Both the position numbers and the translations under genes were made by a program. Positions 58,110 to 64,000 of a stretch of DNA of 64,000 nucleotides are shown here, piece by piece (within the stretch, counting starts at the first letter, position 1; each line of letters begins with the position of its first letter). The DNA is from Macrotrachela quadricornifera (taxonomy: Eukaryota > Rotifera > Eurotatoria > Philodinida > Philodinidae), in assembly GCA_022393335.1 (NCBI GenBank), contig JAJEKB010021001.1, forward strand, positions 26,772 to 90,771, written 5' to 3'. The notes beneath the pieces were generated by a model. The model was not told the DNA's origin and made no database searches. It saw only the letters and a list, made by a program, of their open reading frames with translations.

Positions 58110-58992
58110 TCGTCCCGCGAAGTGTGTACGACGCAGGAGTTATCACATTTTGCCTCCCATACGTCTCACAAGTGTACGACACCTATAAATCGAACGTGCA
58201 GGGATACAGTTTAGTACTGATCTCTGTATCGGTTTTCATAATATTGAATATCGGTCAGATGATATTTATCTACTTTCTTTTCTTTTCGATTCCATTCTTT
58301 TTCCCATTGTTTATAGGGGTGACACTTTAACTTTAACTTTAAAGAAAAAAGTGATTAAAGTTTAAAGTTGACTTTCAACTTTAAGAGTTAAAGTTAAAGT
58401 AAAATACTTTAATACTTTAACTTTAATTAAAGTAGCCTAAAAATGACAAATGATCCTCGCCTCACCTTGATCATTTTTATGTGGGTTTTAACTCACTTTA
58501 AACTTTAATTAAAGTTAAAGTGACACTTTAAACTTTAACATTAAAGTTTAAAGTGACGCTGTAAATTATACAGAAATGCTGGGGAAGAGACGGGAACCAT
58601 TTGTCATTTTTAGGCTACTTTAATTAAAGTTAAAGCGTTAAAGTATTTTACTTTGACTTTAACTCTTAAAGTTAAAGTATTACTTTAACTTTAATTTTTA
58701 AAGCAAAGCTAAAGTGCCACCCCTAATTGTTTACTTATTTACAGTCCTATTGTTTCGAGAAATCAGCAGTTTTTATCTATCAAAAAATAACGTCATATCT
58801 TCTGCTGAAATTCTGTCATTAGTTTCTACATCACGTGTTGAACATGTAATATCTCGTAGCTCAAATGCTTCTTTAGCCAACTCACCATTTTCTTCTCCTC
58901 GTAATTCGAAAAAATCGATGTGTATTCAAGTTGCGTTGATGCTCAAAACGAACTCTAACAAATATATTATAACAGAAGATACTGTTACGTAA
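58110..58992 (+). pseudogene. Captured membrane-protein gene fragment inside the hAT-like element
   Basis: The upstream frame (YDAGVITFCLPYVSQVYDTY, then KSNVQGYSLVLISVSVFII) ends with donor GTCAGA at 58254. The second part starts after TTTACAG at 58745 (LLFREISSFYLSKNN) and runs to TAA near 58992. Removing the nested MITE leaves a 71-nt intron, and the codon split G|TC joins in phase. 'LPYVSQVY...GYS' faintly resembles a PQ-loop repeat of small membrane transporters; this is weak. It looks like a spliced host gene's 3' part carried by the transposon. Confidence 0.5.
58314..58725. mobile_element. Nested hAT-like MITE, 412 bp
   Basis: Ends TAGGGGTGACACTTTA (58314) and the inverse of TAGGGGTGGCACTTTA (to 58725) are flanked by identical 8-bp ATTGTTTA (58306-58313 and 58726-58733). 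The interior is mostly 'actttaactttaa' repeats in inverted array. It inserted into the intron of the captured gene, so it is the youngest of the nested layers. Confidence 0.9.
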
Positions 58993-59637
58993 AGATTATT
59001 TTGCAAAAGATGAATCGTAAAATATAGTTTCGATAGACTTTTGTCAATAGTATTTTCATAAAGAAGAGTGAAGTACACATTAAAAAAAATGAGGCGGGAC
59101 GGGACGTGCGGGACAGGACGAGAGAGCGTAAAACACAGGACGGGACGGAACTAGAGTGCGCGGATCACAGGACGGGATGGGACTCCAAAAGAAGAACATC
59201 ACGGGATGGGACAGGGCGGGACACGAAGGTGTGGAGTACGGGATGGGACGGGACGACTTTCTGGTCGTCCCACGGAGCTCTGCTATAATTTGGTCCTTAA
59301 TTGAGACATCAAGTTATTTGTTGAGAAAGAATTCACAGAGGGTTCTGTTCAAACTCACCATTATATGAAAGGTAATTCAGTTGATTCCGATTGAGTGACA
59401 CTTTCGATGTCGTATCAATGATGATTTGTGGATAAACATGAACATGATCTTGTTTTGATTGAGTACGATGATGGCGTAGTAACTTGATACGAAGACATGA
59501 TTCTGAATAACGAATGTGACGCATCCATTTCTTTGTTTGATGATGCAACTAAGTTCTGATACATTTAATCATTTCATTCAACTCATGGACTTGTCGATTC
59601 TTATTTGTTTCGTGCAATTGAAGTTCAAATGCAACTA

Positions 59638-61484
59638 CTATCCATTTCAAAATAGAAGGCGAGTGATTGTAAGTTGAATAACTCGAGAATGGTAACAGCT
59701 TTTGAGGTCGGGTTTTCTTTGTTGGGTAGCCAAGACTGGGGCACGTAATGATATGTAAAAAATTTTTTTTTCTCATTAGCCTGAGGGGGGGTTTCAGGCA
59801 AACCTTTGCAAACCAGGCATGCTAAAGATAGAAGACATGATGGATTTTTGTTTTGGACAAATGTATTTGATGCGCAAGACTCTTCTCTACATTTCTACGC
59901 AAGCCGCAGGTTTCTACGACGTTCCGTTCGAATGCTACAGTTCCTACAGCAAAACCTGTGAAAAACAAGGTTTTCCGCCCGGAAAGCATGCTTTTTTGTT
60001 CGATACACGTTCCCACAGGATGCCTTTATAGGTTTTCCACATCGCTGCTCATCGTGGCAATGTTTGTTTTGCTCCACCGTAAAGTTTATTTTTGTCCATT
60101 GTCGAAATTGGCTCCATTTCAGCCAACTTTAAGCCTATTGGCACTTGAATTTGACAAAAAATTTCATTTCCAAAGCGTTACTTGAGTTCATGATATTTGC
60201 GTGTGATTATCAGCGCTTAAAATAAGTCGCGCGAGTGTGAAGTAATCCAAGTACTGTTTATTTACAGAAAAATTGTACAAATATCGAATCACAAGTCTAT
60301 ATCTTCTTCATCGTCTGTGTTGATATCGAAGTCAGACTCGACATGTTCGTCTTCACTGAGTAAATGTGGTTCTATATCTTCTTGGACAAAATCGTGGGCA
60401 ATGCGGAATTTTTCTTCGACCTTTCGAGCGTGATCGATAAATCGTCGACTGCTTTCATCGTCGAGAACAGCAAAGTACTCTTCTGACAAGGAGCGAATAT
60501 CGCTTAGACGAAAGTGAGTGTTGTGAGACCGAACATAAGATGAAATTCAACAAAGAAAAGATGGTAAAAAAGGATGGACAATGAGAAGATGATGGAAATA
60601 GAAGATGAACAAAGAGAACGGATGATGAAATACAGGAAAACAAAAAAAATGTGCCATCATATGTTCACATATGGTAAAAGAACAGAAACATATGTGAATA
60701 TATGTGCCATATATGAAGAACAGAAACAATGTGAAGAATGAAAACAAATATGTGTAAGGAACTAAAAGAAACATGTAAATCTGTAGAGGATGATGTATAT
60801 CATCCTCTAACAGAATGCTCCACAAACAGCAAACTTACTCTTATATAGAATGTACAAAATTTAGAGGAGAAAGACGCGCTATGCACCAGTTAGTCTGATA
60901 TTCAATTGTATATTGAAGGATGGAACGACCAGATTTCACGTACAACGCACAAGTTGTGTTGTTTCAGGCGTAATTCAAGTGCCAATAGGCTTAAAATTGG
61001 CTGAAATGGAGCCAATTTCGACAATGGACAAAAATAAACTTTACGGTGGAGCAAAACAAACATTGCCACGATGAGCAGCGATGTGGAAAACCTATAAAGG
61101 CATCCTGTGGGAACGTGTATCGAACAAAAAAGCATGCTTTCCGGGCGGAAAACCTTGTTTTTCACAGGTTTTGCTGTAGGAACTGTAGCATTCGAACGGA
61201 ACGTCGTAGAAACCTGCGGCTTGCGTAGAAATGTAGAGAAGAGTCTTGCGCATCAAATACATTTGTCCAAAACAAAAATCCATCATGTCTTCTATCTTTA
61301 GCATGCCTGGTTTGCAAAGGTTTGCCTGAAACCCCCCTCAGGCTAATGAGAAAAAAAAATTTTTTACATATCATTACGTGCCCCAGTCTTGGCTACCCAA
61401 CAAAGAAAACCCGACCTCAAAAGCTGTTACCATTCTCGAGTTATTCAACTTACAATCACTCGCCTTCTATTTTGAAATGGATAG
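59638..61484. mobile_element. Tc1/mariner-type element with ~525-bp inverted arms in Athena exon
   Basis: Arms at 59638-60163 and about 60965-61484 are near-identical reverse complements, beginning CTATCCATTTCAAAATAG. TA flanks at 59636-59637 and 61485-61486. Excising the element with one TA restores the Athena reading YQQEL-V-AFELQLHETNK in frame, which confirms the ends. Paired ORFs within the arms (for example 59819-60031 and 61092-61304) are mirror images and not genes. The unique centre carries a host-like exon. Confidence 0.9.
60289..60502 (-). pseudogene. Captured 3' exon (acidic) inside the long-armed element
   Basis: After a CTAAG acceptor at about 60503 the frame reads LSEEYFAVLDDESSRRFIDH and AHDFVQEDIEPHLLSEDEHV and ends in DDEEDIDL before a stop at 60289. 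Presence of a splice acceptor and an ordinary soluble acidic composition suggest a terminal exon of a host gene picked up by the transposon. The gene is not recognised. Confidence 0.4.
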
Positions 61485-63065
61485 TAGTTCTTGTTGATAC
61501 AAATGCTCATAATCTTGTAGTTTATTTTCATATTGTTCAAGATCAACATTGAGCATGTGACGTTTCATTTCTTGAATTATTTTATTCTGTTTATGTTTGC
61601 TTGGCTGTTGTTCAGGATTTTCCATTTTGATCCGATCAAATGACTTGGGTAACCGATGACAAACAATGCGTTGTTGAAACATAGTTAGTTGTTTGAATGT
61701 TTTCATTTGTTCTTTTCGAATTGTATTTAAATGATTGATTACTTCATACTAGAAAATAACAAGAAAGGAATCAAACTGAGCCATTAATGAGACGGTTAGT
61801 TCGTACTTGCTCATCGGTTAAATGTAGTGATGATACTTGTCGAAATAATTGTTGATCGTAGATAGTATCTTTGAATCGATTTATTTGATAACTGATTGTT
61901 CTCATCAGATCAAGATGATGTAGACGAACAAATTCGTTTAATCTCTGATCAAGCAATTCGATTGAAACGAATGTTATTGGACATGACGATGCTATTTGTT
62001 TTGCTAATTCTGTTTTATATTGTTCAGTTTGCTCTTGTAATAATATAACATATTCTTCGACATATTTGTGAATAAGATCAGTTTCATTTGATTGTACTGT
62101 TTTAAGAATAGCATCCTATAAAAACACCGATATATATCATCAACTACACTCATAGAATGAGAATGCCTTGTTTAACTTACTGGCCACATGTAATATCGAG
62201 CACCAAGATGAAAATAAGTTTAATAGAGATGACGAATTTGATCAAGACAACATTGTTGATCAAGAATTGCAAGTCTTGCCAGTATGAAATGTTGTTCTTT
62301 CTTTTTCTTTAGTTTTGAATTTAACTGTAGTCGCAATGATTGTAGTAACAGCTTTCATGGCATTTTGAGATATTTTGATCGTTTATAAATCTTAATCTCT
62401 TCTTGACTAGAATGTAGACTGTCATCAGTAGTAACTGGCATAGTGTCTTTTCTAGATTCTTGCAGCTTCTTCGATGTATCTTGTGAAATAGATAACTGAC
62501 TTATCGATCGAAGAGATTGGTCTCGTTTTCGTTTAAGAGTCTGTTCGACTTGACCATCCGCTGCCGCTGCTGCTGTTGTTGCCTTTGTCGGATGATGACA
62601 GGATCGTTCTGATATTGTATGATTTTTATTTTGTATTAGTGTTGTAATTTGTTCTTCATTGAGACCACGCTTACGACATTTTCGTTTGAAATGTTGTAAT
62701 TTTCGATTTCCATGACATTTCGATTTTGCCGGCTTGTTGTCAATGTTTCGCGTTGGTCCAACAGGCAATACTTGGGTTGATGATAATAACATTTCCCACC
62801 AGTTGCCTTGTGCGTCTTGCAATTGATCGCGATGATCGTTATCAGCCATTCAACAATGATGTAATCAATAAAGAATAAATTTTAATCTAGAAAAAAAAAG
62901 GAGAAAATAAGTTTCAATAGATATATTTTTTAACCGTGAAAATAGTGTTTCATAAAAGTGAAAACAAAAGGAATCAAGCAAAGAAAAGCCACGTAAGAAC
63001 TTTATTAAAATACAAAATATCAGTTCAAAAAAGAATCGATCATGTATATCATAAGCTGAAGAGTA

Positions 63066-63406
63066 TCAGTTATCAATTCTATCCATTCGTTCATGTATGA
63101 CCATGTCAACGCCTGGAAGTACTAATGATGGAATAATTGCTGCTGTTGTTCTTCCTTTGGTTGAAGGTGATAATGGTATCATTGAATGGCATCCGAACAA
63201 TGTAGATAATGGAGTTAATGAGTTCAGCTGAACAGTCGATGCTGTTACTTGAGTAGAATTTGTATTTCGTTCTAAATTTGTATCTAGAAGAAGATTTAAA
63301 TATAACTATTAATGTAACATATGGCACTAGGTATTTTTTTTTAGCCATATGTCTCACTTAATTCTTTAACAATTCCTTTTGGAGATAAATTGTTTAAATC
63401 AGCCAT
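63066..63406 (-). CDS. Small two-exon protein (88 aa), unknown
   Basis: Exon 1 (63358-63406) reads MADLNNLSPKGIVKEL with donor GTGAGA; exon 2 (63066-63283) starts after TTCTAG and continues in phase NTNLERNTNSTQVTAST to GVDMVIHERMDRIDN and TGA. The 74-nt intron is normal for this genome. Thr/Ser-rich, no domain recognised. It lies 217 bp upstream of the Athena start and is co-oriented, so it is either an accessory gene of that element or a neighbour. Confidence 0.5.
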
Positions 63407-63724
63407 TTTACCAATATGAAGAATGTATTCAAAAATAATTTATAAAGTAATATTAACTTTTTGGAATAGTCAATTACTTTATCTAAAAACAATATTCATG
63501 AGTGCATAAATAAAGATAGAGAATGAAGATATCAGAACAATATATGCATTTATAATAAATGTATAGACAGAAAAAGTACATGAAACCATAGAAAAATACA
63601 AAGATGAAGTCATTTTATTTTTTAAACAAGAATCGTAGGAAGTGAAAGTATCCTATGAACTATGAGGAAACATATAAGAAACGTAAAGAAAAAATTGTCT
63701 GAGAATGTGTCATATGTTATGATA
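63407..63724. other. Short spacer
   Basis: AT-rich, no feature recognised between the small gene and the next upstream exon. Confidence 0.4.
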
Positions 63725-63973
63725 TTATTCTGGCCATTGAGGGTTTTCGGGCCATGGCAAATCAATATAAATATAATTTTCCATCATGTTGTAATCGTCA
63801 AAATCTAATGCTGATATATAATAGTCTTTTTTATTTTCTTCATCATGATCATTCGATAATGTTTGTTTTTGTGAAATTTCTGATATTTTTTCTTGTTCTT
63901 CACGTAACTCTTGTATTTGCTGATCGACTAGTTCTTTCATATTTGTATTTGATTCATGATCTTGGTTATCAAT
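63725..63973 (-). CDS. 3' terminal exon of a gene continuing past the window
   Basis: A TTTTAG acceptor at about 63974 opens an 82-codon frame (IDNQDHESNTNMKELVDQQI, then a Glu/Gln-rich helix) that ends ENYIYIDLPWPENPQWPE and TGA. The likely upstream exons lie beyond 64000. Function unknown; it has the same orientation as the Athena block. Confidence 0.5.
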   Translation of the reverse strand: MDNQDHESNTNMKELVDQQIQELREEQEKISEISQKQTLSNDHDEENKKDYYISALDFDDYNMMENYIYIDLPWPENPQWPE

Positions 63974-64000
63974 CTAAAATGAAGCGATTTGAAAAAAAAA

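Larger units (their letters stand above)
57920..59282. mobile_element. hAT-like non-autonomous transposon in an Athena intron
   Basis: Ends CAGAGCTCCG (57920-57929) and CGGAGCTCTG (59273-59282) are exact inverted repeats, flanked by identical 8-bp duplications CTATAATT (57912-57919 and 59283-59290). An 8-bp duplication with CAG-type ends indicates hAT. Subterminal regions are packed with 'gggacggga' repeats (57945-58090 and 59090-59270). No transposase; the interior holds a gene fragment and a nested MITE. Its insertion next to the 3' splice site of the Athena intron lengthened that intron by 1371 bp. Confidence 0.9.
55859..62849 (-). pseudogene. Athena Penelope-like retroelement ORF, intron-bearing, multiply interrupted (copy 2)
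   Basis: Reading starts at ATG 62847-62849 (MADNDHRDQLQDAQGNWWEM; basic CHGNRKLQHFKRKCRKRGLN). It passes through a long charged helical region (LQDYEHLYQQEL) and reaches the RT: LAYLCFLPKPHK|EGTPLRPI, CTFDITDLYTMLPQ, GSAMGSAFTLTLAN, VR|YIDDIFL, ending VGTRNNRNGSK. Introns at 62116-62180, 61749-61806, 57301-57370, 56732-56800 and 56322-56383 are 58-70 nt; a further one (57912-59358) was swollen by a transposon. Nonsense codons are TGA after KYLKMP (62355), TAA after QIRHLY (about 62235), TAG at about 59549 and TAA at about 57037. The phase across the swollen intron also does not match. A TA-flanked element breaks the exon at 59636. No endonuclease domain is visible, as in Athena. Confidence 0.88.

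Noticed and set aside
59819..61304. Mirror-image ORF pairs read as genes (for example 59819-60031 and 61092-61304)
   Set aside because: They are identical because they lie in the two arms of one palindromic transposon; no start context, splice sites or family match.
1..64000. tRNA, rRNA or CRISPR features
   Set aside because: No cloverleaf with B-box, rRNA core sequence or regularly spaced repeat-spacer array was seen on reading; a dedicated scan was not possible.

Overview
The window looks like a transposon-rich stretch of a bdelloid rotifer genome. The evidence is two copies of Athena-type Penelope-like retroelements (PLEs, one with introns), PLE-style hammerhead ribozymes with tiny palindromic stem III, short GT-AG introns (about 50-70 nt), AT-rich spacers, and host genes broken by many small DNA transposons. 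Species cannot be told from the sequence alone.

Layout. 1-2.5 kb: an Athena reverse transcriptase (RT), two UvrD-helicase-like scraps and a canonical hammerhead. 2.9-5.4 kb: an amidase pseudogene with a Tc1/mariner-type MITE in an intron. 6-9 kb: repeats. 9.1-9.95 kb: an intact SMYD-like SET gene. 10-14 kb: foldback repeats and a tandem hammerhead pair delimiting a 204-nt unit. 14.4-16.9 kb: a decayed DDE transposase with a SWIM finger. 17-25 kb: almost no recognisable genes. 25-28 kb: another dead DDE transposase. 28.8-32.7 kb: a truncated F-box-like gene, a Helitron/Pif1-type helicase frame and a dead mariner. 34.7-37.3 kb: a complete six-exon ABCG half transporter (662 aa). 37.4-45.4 kb: a large palindrome, an RTE-like LINE 3' end, an UNC-93-like fragment, MITEs, an eIF3g pseudogene and an unknown broken gene. 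46-48 kb: a SAM methyltransferase with one nonsense codon and a 7TM receptor cut in TM7. 50.2-53.2 kb: an intact ten-exon astacin protease.

53.8-64 kb: a co-oriented minus-strand block, the most interesting part. It holds a small two-exon gene and a 3' exon upstream, an intron-bearing Athena gene (N-terminal basic/coiled-coil region, then RT), a small acidic two-exon gene, and a series of hammerheads, one of them canonical. This resembles the giant Athena-derived telomere-associated elements (Terminons) known from bdelloids. The Athena was later hit by a Tc1/mariner-type element with arms of about 525 bp and by a hAT-like element. Both appear to carry pieces of host genes, and the hAT-like element was itself hit by a smaller hAT-like MITE in an intron of its captured gene.

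Few host genes read as intact: SMYD-like, ABCG and astacin. Amidase, methyltransferase, UNC-93-like, eIF3g, the receptor and the F-box-like gene are broken. All assignments are by eye from motifs; no database search was run.
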